Below, in pieces: positions 38,689 to 49,159 of a stretch of DNA of 64,000 nt. Numbering within the stretch: position 1 is the stretch's first letter; every line of letters starts with the position of its first letter. The stretch is from the NCBI GenBank assembly GCA_000729835.1, contig JFHB01000149.1, forward strand, positions 1 through 64,000, given 5' to 3'. Origin of the DNA: Atkinsonella hypoxylon (lineage: Eukaryota > Ascomycota > Sordariomycetes > Hypocreales > Clavicipitaceae). The position numbers were made by a program, and so were the translations under genes. The notes beneath the pieces were generated by a model. It searched no databases. It was not told the origin of the DNA and saw only the letters and a program-made list of their open reading frames with translations.

Positions 38689-39012
38689 TGTAATAGACTA
38701 ACCTAGTGGCTGCTGCTAACTAGCGTCTATAATGAGAACTATAATCATAGGGGGGAAAGGAGGAAGAGAGAAGGAACCGGAAGCCTCCCTATGCCCCTGT
38801 ACTATATATCTAGGGGTAGGTCTATCCCCTTAGGAGCCCCTTTTTAGCATATACTCTATAGCTAAGGTCCTCTCTCTAGGGCCTAGTGAAGTCCAGCTAA
38901 CCCCCGGACGAATGCAGCTCGCTCCTATCCCTTTACCTATATAGATCTCTGTCTCTCTCCTACTGTCCTCCCTCTACTGAAAGACCCGAGCCTAAGGCTC
39001 GAGTCTATAACA
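38689..39012 (-). repeat. solo LTR of gypsy family G in the integrase of copia B (324 bp)
   Basis: It is flanked by GAAAA (38684-38688 and 39013-39017). The uninterrupted site is seen in A at about 50400. The plus strand reads TGTAATAGACTAACC...GAGTCTATAACA, the inverted form of the 5' LTR of G (9309-9631). It is GC-rich with intact CG, TGG and CCA words, so it has hardly been mutated. This implies a late insertion, or escape because it is a short single copy. Confidence 0.92.
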
Positions 39013-41210
39013 GAAAATCACGGTATAAGTAGTCTTTTAATCTAGCTAATAAAGAGGGTTCTACTCTCTATAGCTGTATTAAAGGCTTCTTTAAGGAATT
39101 AAAAAACCAGTATAACTGCTACCCTAAACACCTTCATTTTAATAGTAGTACAGAAATTAATACTAGGTTGCAAGCTTAGCTATCTTCTAAGGGTATTTGC
39201 TTTAGCACCTCTTGCCCCTATATTTACGAATAGAATGGGCTAATAGAGAGAGCTATAAGGGTACTTCTAGACCGTTTGCGTGCTACCCTACAGTGGTTAC
39301 AATTACCTCTATATCTATAGTCTTACATCCTTCCTGCTATAGTGGATTTAGTTAATACTACTGCGAATAGCACTAAACCACTAAGTCCTAAACAGCTATA
39401 TCTAGCTGATTTAGAGCCTTCTAAGACCTATAAGCCTAATTTTACTAAAATAAGGGCTATAGGCTCCTATTGCGAAGTTCTAATTCCTTTAGAACAACAA
39501 TCTAGGTTGCAGAAGCTAGCTAAAAGAACTATTCTTAGTAGACTTTTAGCTACACTAGGTTCTAATGTATATCTAATATATATCCCCTCTAAACGAGCTG
39601 TTATAAAGACTAGCTTCGTTAAAATTATAGAAGGAATAGGTTCTATTTCATAGGGCATCCCTAAGGTTCCTATTAGTTCTATAGTAGATAATCCTTTAGA
39701 GGGAGAAATCGATAACCAGCAATTAGTAGATAATTATACTCTTAAGTATCCTTATCCTAGTCATTTGGATGTGCTGAATCATCCACTAGAACCTGTAGAT
39801 CAAGCTCTTCTACCAAGCAACCCTATAGAAGCTGTAGAGGCCCCTAAAGCCCCTATATCTATAGAAGCCCCTTAGGCTAATATAGAACCTATAGAAGCTG
39901 AAGCTAATGCTGATGCTATAGATTTAGATAGAGATATATTTTCCTTAATCAAGGATCTATGCTTTAAGGTAAGGACTAAAGCAGCTATTACTTCTAATAG
40001 TAATAAGGATGAACTTCCTAACACGTGGAAGCAAGCCCTAAAAAGCTCTGCTAAGCAGCATTAGATAGAAGCTACCTATAGCGAATTTAAGCAGCTATTA
40101 GCTGCTAGAACCTTTAAATTTATAGGGAAAGACTAAGTACCTAAGGGCTAAAGAGTTCTAAAGAATAGGCTTATTTACAGGCTTAAAAAGGATAAAGAAA
40201 ATAATTCTATTAAATATAAGGCCCGCCTTGTTGCTAAGGGATTTATGCAAATAGAAGGTTAAGACTATCTAGAGACCTTTGCTGCAACTAGTATTCCTCC
40301 TAGCTAGCGTATATTATTAGCTCTTGCAGCTTTTAATAACTAGGAAGTTGAGCAAATCGACTTTATAGGAGCGTTTTTAAATAGCAAGCTAAAAGAAGCT
40401 ATTTATATAGAAATCCTAGATGGATTCGTTGAATTTGTAGAGTAAGCATCGCTATTAGTAGCTAAGCTACTAAAAAGCTGTAATTATAGGCCTTCTAAAG
40501 ACTAAGTAATTAAGCTAGAAAAATCCCTCTATGGTTTAAAGCAAAGTCCTAGAGAATAGCAGCAAATTCTAACAGAATTACTTTAAAAGCATAGATTTAA
40601 ACCTCTTATATTAGACCTAGCAGTCTTTTATAACCTAGCTACATCTACATATATTGCTACTTATGTAGATAACTGTCTTCTAATTGGGCCTAATTTACGA
40701 TATATTAATAAGCTTAAAAAGCTACTAAATTAAGCCTATCTAATAGAAGATAGGGGACCAGCAGAATTCTTTCTAGGTGTGCAAATCACCCGTAATAGGT
40801 CTAAAAGGTCTATTAAAATCCACTAATCTTAATACATCCTTAAAGCACTAGAAAGATTCAAAATGCTAGATGCTAAGCTAGCTTCTATCTCTATACAGCT
40901 AGAAATTCTAAAGCAACTAGTTACAAAACTTCTCTTAAAATCCAATTATAAGCTTTATTAGAGCATAATAGGCACTATAATGTACCTAATGTTGCTAACT
41001 AGGGCTAATATTGCTTTTTCCGTTCAGTAGCTATCAACCTTTCTAGCTAAGCTCTATATAGAGCACCTGAACGCCTCTAAGCACCTCCTAAGGTACTTAA
41101 GTGGTACTAGAAGCTTTGCTATTATTTATAAGCATTCTAGTCTACACCCTATAGGGTCCTCTTCTAAAGCTTCTAGCTCTAAAGAAGTACTTAAGACCCT
41201 CCTTAGTTAT
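39013..41210 (+). pseudogene. copia B polyprotein, second part: integrase, RT, truncated RNase H
   Basis: The integrase shows an IYEQNGLIERAIR block at about 39220-39262, and its C-terminal part contains a stop-free run at 39342-39653. RT follows: KARLVAKGFMQIEGQDYLE near 40220, QIDFIGAFLNSKLKEA near 40355, and the active site YVDNCLLIG at 40662-40688. RNase H starts, but the sequence jumps at 41210 from CTTAGTTAT straight into base 52 of the 3' LTR. About 240 codons to the end, the catalytic C-terminal part of RNase H and the polypurine tract are deleted. The protein copied and integrated the element. Confidence 0.88.
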
Positions 41211-41857
41211 CTATTACGTGACCCTTATTAGGTCTTATTACGTTAATTTTTGGTAGAGATATCGCTGTTACTAGATGCAAAACATCTAGAATCGACTAAG
41301 GCAAAGTTGCCTAACCTATAGTTAACTTTAACTGCGATTTTCTCTACAACTAGCAATAGTAGAAATTCAAGAAGTATACTATTTAAAAGCTAAGAATTAG
41401 GGCTATTTAATAGTATAATTGTTAGATAGAGTTGCTTATAAGGGTTGCTTATTATTAGTGGAATTTGTTAAATTGTGCATATAGGCGTCTCGTTTGTATA
41501 GCTGTAAGTCGATTTTTTTGTTTTTATATAGTAAATCTTTTTGCAGAAATTATAAAGTAGCCTATAAGCCCCTTCTAGTGACTACAGCCTGCTAATATAG
41601 TTAAAGGGTCTATAAGGGACTAGAAAGATTTAAGATCCTACCCTTACTAACTTATTCGTTACAGCGCTCTTAATATAAGATACTACTATTATTATAGTTA
41701 TCTACTGCCTCTAAGTGATCTATACTATACACTACAGCTTAATTTAGGCTGCTGCTGCTTCTACTACGTAATAATTGCTAGGAGCAATTACAGGTGCTAA
41801 ATATAAGAGACCACTACCCTCTTCTATCTAGTCCTATAATCCCTATTATTTTCAATA
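41211..41857 (+). repeat. 5'-truncated 3' LTR of copia B (647 bp)
   Basis: It starts at CTATTACGTGACC, base 52 of the LTR, and ends TTTTCAATA. The TSD AACAT follows. Confidence 0.88.
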
Positions 41858-41862
41858 AACAT

Positions 41863-44420
41863 CCTTATTTACACTAAAGGTTCTAGGAAAAACTATATAT
41901 ATAAGGTATAAAGAATCCTAGAAAAGTTACAGTTAGTAAAGCTACACTTAGATCTTAAGAAATACTGCTTTACTACAACTAAAGTTAAATACCTTAGCTT
42001 TATAGTTATAGTAAAAAGGGAGATACACTTAGATCTAGAGAAAATTGTAGCTATTTAGAAGTAGTAAGCTTCTACTAAGTTATAAAGAGTATAAAGCTTT
42101 CTTAGATTTATAAACTTCTACTATAACTTTATATTAGATTTCTTAGATATTATAGAGCCTCTAGTTAGCTTAATAAAGAAAGGAGTTCTATTTTAGTAAA
42201 TAAAGGAATATAAGAGGTTATTTATAAGGCTTAAGGAGGTCTTTACCTTATACTTAGTCTTAGCCTAATAGAACCCTAAGAAGAATATAGTAGTAAAGGC
42301 TAATTGCTTAAAAAAGGCCCTTAGTAGCTATTTATTCTAATATAATAAAGCTAGTGTACTGTAGCCTATAGTATACTATTTAGCTAGGTTATTACTAGCT
42401 TAATGTAACTATACTATTTATAATAAGAAGCTCTTAGCAATAATATTTTACTTTAAAGCTTAAGCAGTAAAGTTATAAAGAGTAATATACTCCTTTATAA
42501 TCCTTATAGACTATAAGAATCTAGAATACTTTATATCTCTATAAGAGATCTTTAAGCGTTAAGCTAAGTAGGTAGAGCTTCTCTCTCTCTTTAACTACTA
42601 CCTATAATACTACTTAGGGCTATAGGTAGAGTAACTAAATGTATTATTATAATAAGAGCAAGATTAAGATAGAGTAATGCTGTAAATAGGCTAAGTTCTT
42701 TAGCCTCTCTTTATTAGCTGCCTTAGCGCTCTCTATAGAGATAAAGAGAAGAAAAAGGTTATAGAGAATATTAAAGTAGAAATAGCTAGTAAAGTAACGC
42801 TAGAAAGTTAACTAGCTATAGCTTTATAGGTACTAGCTAGAATAACGCTGTTTTTAAATAAACACTTATAGAGCTTATAGAACTAAGGAGTATAAAAAGA
42901 CTTAATATACCTAATAAGGTTAAATATAGTTTAAAAGAGGAAAAGAAGGTTTCTATTAAAGGTAAAAATATAAGAATAAATTATAAACTATACCCTTAAT
43001 ATATAAAGAGCACTAGTTTATTAAAGCTACCTCTAAGTCCTTAAGTATAAGCTATTAACTACTATACTAATATATAAGATATATAAGTTACTAATGTTAG
43101 GCTACTTAGGATAAAATACTACATTTTAGGCATTAATATATAACTATTACTAGAATAAGCTGTTCTAAGATATTGCTTAATATATTTAAAACTACTACTA
43201 TTATAGTAGCTAGAAGAGTAAGAGGTTATAGTAAGGCCTCTTACAATTTATTTTAGCGCTAAATAGGTATTAGTTATAGATCTCTATAGATTTTATAATA
43301 GATTTATTAGCGCTAAACTAAGCTATACTCTTTTACTTAATAGTTATTACTAATTAACTTTTAAAGTATATATAGTTAAAGGCAATAACCTCTATAGAGG
43401 TAAAGGAATATACTTAGCAGTTTAAGTATTATTAATAGTAGTTTTATAGGTTCCTAAAATAAATTATCTTTAACTATAGTTTAGATTAATTAAGCACTTT
43501 TTAAACTACTCTCTATTGCCTTATTAGAATTAAATAATTACTATTTACATTCTATTACCTATAGATAAACAGTAGAATAAAGAGAGTTAATTAAGAAGTA
43601 TAAGTAATTCTATAGGTTATAGTTACCTTTTTGTAGTTTAACTAGCCTAAATATCTCTCTATATATTAGCTAGCTATTAACAATAGAAATTCCTTAGTAA
43701 TTAGTATAAGTTTAAACTAAGCAATATATAGGTATAATATAGACCTTATCTAAAAGCTTATAGATAAAGAGAAGTCTTAAGTTTTATATAAAAGGTAAGC
43801 TTTAGTATTCCTTAAATAGCTATAGAAAAGTATAAATATTGCTTAAGCTATAATTAACTTTACCTAGTAGAAGCAGTAAAAGCAGTTAAATAGAAGCTAT
43901 AAGCTAGTAGAATAGTATAAGGTAGAGAACTTAGTTTAGCTAATACTCTATTATATTAAGATAAACTACTTAAGTTAAAAGCTTAATTAGGTTATAGTAA
44001 AGTATATAGTTATAAATATACTAATACCTTTAACTATAAAGTTAGATATTTTACTAGAAATTTACCTAGTCTTTTATATTAATTTTATTAAGTAAGTAGT
44101 AATAAACCCTTTATCTTTCTAGTAATTAGTAAACTTAAGGCTTAGTTTTAAGCTAACTATAATAGATACTAACTTATCCCTTAAGAAGTATAAAGTAGAG
44201 AAAATTCTAGCTACTAAAAACGCCTTAAGCTAAAGAAAATAGTATTAAGTGCTTATTAAGTAGGTAGAATTTATTTAACCTATATAAGAACTACTAAAGA
44301 ACTTCCTTAATATAAAGGCACTAGATTAATTTAAGTTATAGTAGAAAGATACTTAATTTAATAATAAACTTAATAAAGATATAGTAAAATTTTATATAGA
44401 CTTTAATAATAACTTAGTAA
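41863..44420 (+). pseudogene. pol of gypsy G: RT second half, RNase H, integrase, chromodomain
   Basis: It begins with ILIYT, the end of the YLDD box. RNase H has the block NKKLLAIIFYFKAQAVKLQR at about 42420-42480. The integrase core lies at about 43220-43700 (IDFIIDLLALNQAILFYLIV, then FYYLQINSRIKRVNQ). A chromodomain sits at about 44185-44330 (KVEKILATKNALSQRKQYQV, then the VEFIQPIQELLKNF block), which marks the element as a chromovirus. Numerous TAA/TAG stops occur. Chromodomains target integration to marked chromatin. Confidence 0.82.
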
Positions 44421-45486
44421 TCTTTAACTAAAAATAAAGGAAAATAAACTCTTCTTTATAGAGGCCTATATAATTATTATGAAAAAAAAAAAATAAAAAT
44501 AAAAATAAAGGAAATTTCTTAATAAGTAGTAAGAGAGTAGTAGTGCTTATAGCATAAAGATATAACTACTTAAAAGGTACCTTATTGCTCTCTAAATAGT
44601 TATAGAATAGAAGCTAAAGGAGCTATATAGTGCCTCTAGAGTAGCGTAGAAGCTAAAGCTAGAATAGCAGCATTAGTAAAAGGTATAGAGGCTAGAGTAA
44701 GTAAGAATATAACTAGCGCTCTAGATTAAGGCTTTACTCTAGTAAGTATAAGTAAGAATATAATATTTTAAATAGCTAAGCGCCTTAAGTATAAAGGTAT
44801 AGTCTTTAGGGAGAGAAAGATAAAAAGAGAGAAAGTAAAGAGGTAGTAGGCTAGGTTAGAGTTATATACTCTAGGAATATAGATAGCAATTAGCGCTATA
44901 AGCAGTTTAAGCTTTTAAGCTCTACCTAAAGGTAGGTATATTTTTAGTATATTACCTTAAGGTTATTTTATAAGAGTAAAGAGATAATATATAGCAGTAG
45001 AAGAGCCTTTTATAGTAGTAGGGGAGCAGCAGTAGTAAAGGTTAGCAGTATATAATAAAATATAGGTATAAGCAGCAGTAATAAAAAGAGTATAGTAATA
45101 GTAGTAGTAGTAATAAGTATAAAAGAGAATAAGAAGTTATTATTAATATCTATAGAGATATACTTATACTTATTAGAGTTAAACTTATTATTCTTTAGAA
45201 TAATAGAGGCTATAGTGCTCTTATAGTTAGTAAAGAGAGAGAGAGTAGGTATAGAAGAATAATTAGTTTAAGTTATATAGTAAAAAGAAAGAGAGAGCGT
45301 AACCTTCTCTTCTATATAATTAGCAGTAAGTGTATTCTTAAGAATAAAGTTATAGTAGTTATATATATTTAAAAATTTATATATAAGAATTATATAGTAG
45401 AAGAGCTAGCTAGTATAAAGGGGAATTAATATAGACTTAACTATAAGACCTTAGTTAGTAAGTTCCTATATTTAGGTAAAGTAACG
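44421..45486 (+). other. purine-rich region after G pol, no recognised gene
   Basis: It starts with an A-run (about 44480-44510), then Arg/Lys/Glu/Ser-rich readable stretches on the plus strand, including AG-rich repeats near 45220-45300. I recognise no domain. It may be the 3' non-coding part of G or part of another element. The G 3' LTR is absent. Confidence 0.4.
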
Positions 45487-46190
45487 TGTTAAAAATAAGC
45501 TACTCTATAGTCTATTTTTATGCTTACTAGTTGCTTACTAGTTGCTCTATTACGTAACCCTTTTTTGGTTATATTACGTTAATTTTTAGTAGAGATATTG
45601 CTGTTACTAAATGCAAAACATCTAGATTTAACTAAGGTAAAGTTGCCTAACCTATAGTTAGCTTTAACAGCGTTTTTCTCTACAACTAGTAATAGTAGAA
45701 ATTCAAGAAGTATATTATTTAAAAGCTAAGAATTAGGGCTATCTAATAGTATAATTGTTAGATAGAGTTGCTTATAAGGGTTGTTTGCTATTAGTGGAAT
45801 TTGTTAAATTATATATATAGGTTTCTTATTTATATAGCTGTAAGTTGATTTTTTTGTTTTTATATAGTAAATCTTTTTACGGAAATTATAAAGTAGCCTA
45901 TAAGCCCCTTCTAGCGACTACAGCCTACTAATATAGTTAGTAGGTCTATAAGGGACTAGAAAGATTTAAGATCCTACTCTTACTAAGTTTATTACAGCGC
46001 TCTTAATATAAAGATACTACTATTACAGTTATCTATTGCCTCTACGTAATCTATACTATACACTACAACTTAATTTAGGCTGCTGCTGCTTCTACTACGT
46101 AATAATTGCTAGAAGCAATTACAGGTGCTAAATCTAAGAGACTACTACCCTCTTAGATATCTAGTTTTGTAATCCCTATTATTTTCAAAA
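45487..46190 (+). repeat. 5' LTR of copia A (704 bp)
   Basis: TGTTAAAAATAAG...ATTATTTTCAAAA, followed by the primer site. It carries the subfamily-specific TTGCTTACTAG duplication. Confidence 0.9.
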
Positions 46191-46207
46191 GGTTATAAGC
46201 CCAGAAG
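46191..46207 (+). other. primer binding site of copia A
   Basis: GGTTATAAGCCCAGAAG, the same tRNA-iMet anticodon-arm site as at 35170-35186. Confidence 0.72.
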
Positions 46208-47104
46208 ACCTATCTGCAAGCTGTTAGCCCGCTGAAAATCTACTATTGTGTACTGTATTACCCACTAGAAGCTATTAATACCTGCTGCACATACATCGCT
46301 AGCCACTATACTAGTGTTTTTATTCTGCCCACCCTGTGCCTCCTGCACTAGTTCTATGCACCTAGTGTATATACACTTTTAAAGCTATTCTTAATAGCTA
46401 GGTTCTATTGTTGCGCAACATCAAAATATATACATCTGCATACATTACATTTGCACTGTAAATTGTTTTATTAGGTACTACTTAATCAATTATTTCTATT
46501 AAGAAATAAGCTTAGCGCTGCACTACATTGCTTATTGTTGTGCTGTTATCTTATATATTGTGCACCCTATACACCTCTGTTAGTAGCTATACTACAATTT
46601 ATAGTGCACGCCTAACAGCTCTTGTTGCTGTTAGATATTCCTATGTTTTCGGTTGCAGAATCAATTTGTATAGTAATCCTACTAGTTGGGATTTTAAAGT
46701 AGGAATTAGCTAGATATCCCTAAATTAGCTGTGCCTAGGTCTTTACTAATTTATTAGAACCTAATTAGAGAAGAATCTCCTGAATTTTTTAGGCTAAAAA
46801 TAGCTAGGACCTGTGTTTTGTGCCCCTTGTAACTGCTTGTTAATCTAGTCTGCTATACAAATTGTATGTACATATAGATTGCAATATAATGCAGCCTTTA
46901 GAGCCTGTTATACCTATTACAAAAGAAATTGGAGAAAAATCTTAGTATAATTTCTGAAGATATAGGGCACTTCTAGGCCTATAATAGAGCAATCTATTAA
47001 TATCTAGTAGAGGTTATTACTGTTATTTACTACTATTTCCACTGTAATTTGGCTATAATTAGCTATAAAAGAGCGTTAAATTAGCTACTTTTTAAACCCT
47101 TAAA
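46208..47104 (+). other. structured leader of copia A
   Basis: Homologous to the leaders of B and D, with the same inverted repeats partly broken by C-to-T changes. Short readable frames here are incidental. Confidence 0.55.
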
Positions 47105-48459
47105 ATAGCACTAAAAGGAATAGGCAAGGGAAAGAGTATAAGCTCTAAACGGGGTAGTGGTTCTAGTACACTAGCTAATACAGCTGCTGCTACTAGCTTT
47201 CCTAGTCCAGCAAGGTCCCCCCCTTAGCTAGTAGATTCCTCTTCTAATAAAGAAGATTATACAGCTAAGAAGGCTCTAAAGGAAGCTAGATTAGCTTCTA
47301 AAAGAGTAGTGTAAGTCTATAATGTATAAGCTAATCTAAAAGCTTAAATAGATAAGCAACAAGAGACCCTAAATAGATTTATTAGGCATAGTGAAGCAAA
47401 ATAAAGCTAAAATAAAGGTAATATAGCTAATTTACTAAGTAAATTAGATACTATAATTACATCTATAGGTAATCTCTCTATAGGGTCTCCCTCTAAGGTA
47501 GTAGATCCTGTTACTTCTAAAAGAGCTTCTAAAGTCTCTTTTAAAGCCCCTAAACCTTCTAGTTCTAATAGTGCTACTTTTCTGCCTGCTTTTAATAAAG
47601 GCACTATAAAAGAGCTAAATAAGAAGGTCTACTTAATTCTAGAGGCTGCTAAGCTAAAAGGCCCTAAAAATTTTAAACAGTAGAAGCAAGCTTTAACTAT
47701 TTAATTTAGAGCACTAGGATTCCCTTAATTTATTAATAATCCTAGTATAGCTAGTACTTTAGTAGATTTAGAACAAGCTATTATTCTTATAATTATAAGA
47801 GATAGTTGCTAATCTAGACCTTAAGCTGCTATAAGCTAGCATAAGTCCCCTATAGATGCCTATAACGTTCTAGTTAGGCAGTATTTATAGAGTGCTGAAA
47901 TACAATGTAGTACGCTATATGCTAGTTATTACAACTTATCGTTTTCGAACTATAAGGGATCTTTAGAGGCCTTTAATGCTGAATTTAATAATTTACTAGC
48001 TAGATTATAGCTCTATAGTGTAGCTATTAATCCTATTAACTAGGTAAATTATTATATTAATGCGTTAAAGAAGATCTTCTCTAGCTAGGCTAAAAGGCAG
48101 CAATATTCTATTAGAGCTGCTAGAGCATAAGGTCTATCTGTAAAAATGTTAAATTTATAGTTCCTTATAGCTAATTTATTAGAAGAATAAAGAGATAAAA
48201 GCTCCTCTATATCTAAGGCTCTTAGTTATAAAGCTTCTAATTCTAATAGTTCTAATAATAAGGCTAATTAAAGAAAGAATCCTCTTAATCAGAAGAAGAA
48301 TTCCGATTCTAATTCTAACGATTCTAATGCCTCTAAAGAAAAAGATTAAGATAAAGCCTCTAAGAATAAAAAGAAGTAGAAGGGCTAAAGAAGAAGTAAC
48401 AAAAATTCTAGGAATAAGGATAGAGAAGCTGCTTTTGCTATAGGTTGTTATAACCTATC
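47105..48459 (+). pseudogene. gag of copia A, first part
   Basis: The frame opens at 47105 (ATA in place of ATG). It aligns with 36103-37450 of B. TAA/TAG stops occur at Gln positions. It is interrupted at CTATC by the solo LTR 48460-49159; LTR plus TSD is 705 bp, so the frame is kept. Confidence 0.82.
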
Positions 48460-49159
48460 TGTTAAAAATAAGCTACCCTGTATAGCCTATTTTTATGCCT
48501 ACTAGTTGCTCTATCACGTGACCCTCATTAGGTCTTGTTACATTGATTTTTGGTAGAGATATCGCTGTTACTAGATGCGAAACATCTAGAATCGACTAAG
48601 GCAAAGCTGCCTAACCTATAGTCAACTTTAACAGCGATTTTCTCCACAACTAGCAATAGTAGAAATTCAAGAAGTATACCATTCGAAAGCCTAGAATTAG
48701 GGCTATCTAATGGTATAATTGTTAAATAGGGTTGCTTATAAGGGTTGCTTGTTATTAGTAGAATTTGTTAAATTGTGCACGTAGGCGTCTCGTTTATATA
48801 GCCGTGAGTCGATTTTTTTGTTTTTATATAGTAAATCTTTTTACGGAAATTATAAAGTAGCCTATAAGCCCCTTCTAGCGACTACAGCCCGTTAATATAG
48901 TTAGAGGGTCTATAAGGGACTAGAAAGATTTAAGATCCTACCCTCACTAACTTGTTCGTTACAGCGCTCTTAATATAAGATACCACTATTATTATAGTTA
49001 TCTACTGCCTCTACGTAATCTATACTATACACTACAGCTTGATTTAGGCCGCTGCTGCTTCCACTACGTGATAATTGCTAGGAGCAATTACAGGTGCTAA
49101 ATCTAAGAGACCACTACCCTCTTAGATATCTAGTTCTGTAATCCCTATTATTTTTAATA
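48460..49159 (+). repeat. solo copia LTR inside gag of copia A (700 bp)
   Basis: It has a perfect 5-bp TSD, CTATC (48455-48459 and 49160-49164). Removing it restores the CCTATCTACTAGCAAC of copia B. It is among the least mutated LTR copies and keeps TCACGTGACC and GGTAGAG words. Its hairpin CTAGATG/CATCTAG lies near 48577-48595. Confidence 0.93.

Larger units (their letters stand above)
34472..41857 (+). mobile_element. Ty1/copia element B with TSD AACAT
   Basis: A 5' LTR, primer site, leader, gag-pol and a truncated 3' LTR, flanked by AACAT at 34467-34471 and 41858-41862. It carries a solo G-family LTR in its integrase, and a deletion of about 750 bp that removed the RNase H C-terminus, polypurine tract and first 51 bases of the 3' LTR. 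The TSD still brackets it, so the deletion came after insertion. Confidence 0.92.
41858..45486 (+). mobile_element. gypsy G, part 3
   Basis: It resumes inside the RT active-site box right after copia B and runs until copia A at 45487. No 3' LTR of G follows: beyond copia A the sequence is an unrelated copia fragment. Confidence 0.8.

Noticed and set aside
46528..46713. Open frame of 61 aa in the leader of copia A
   Set aside because: Not kept in the less mutated leaders of B and D. The region is better explained as structured RNA.
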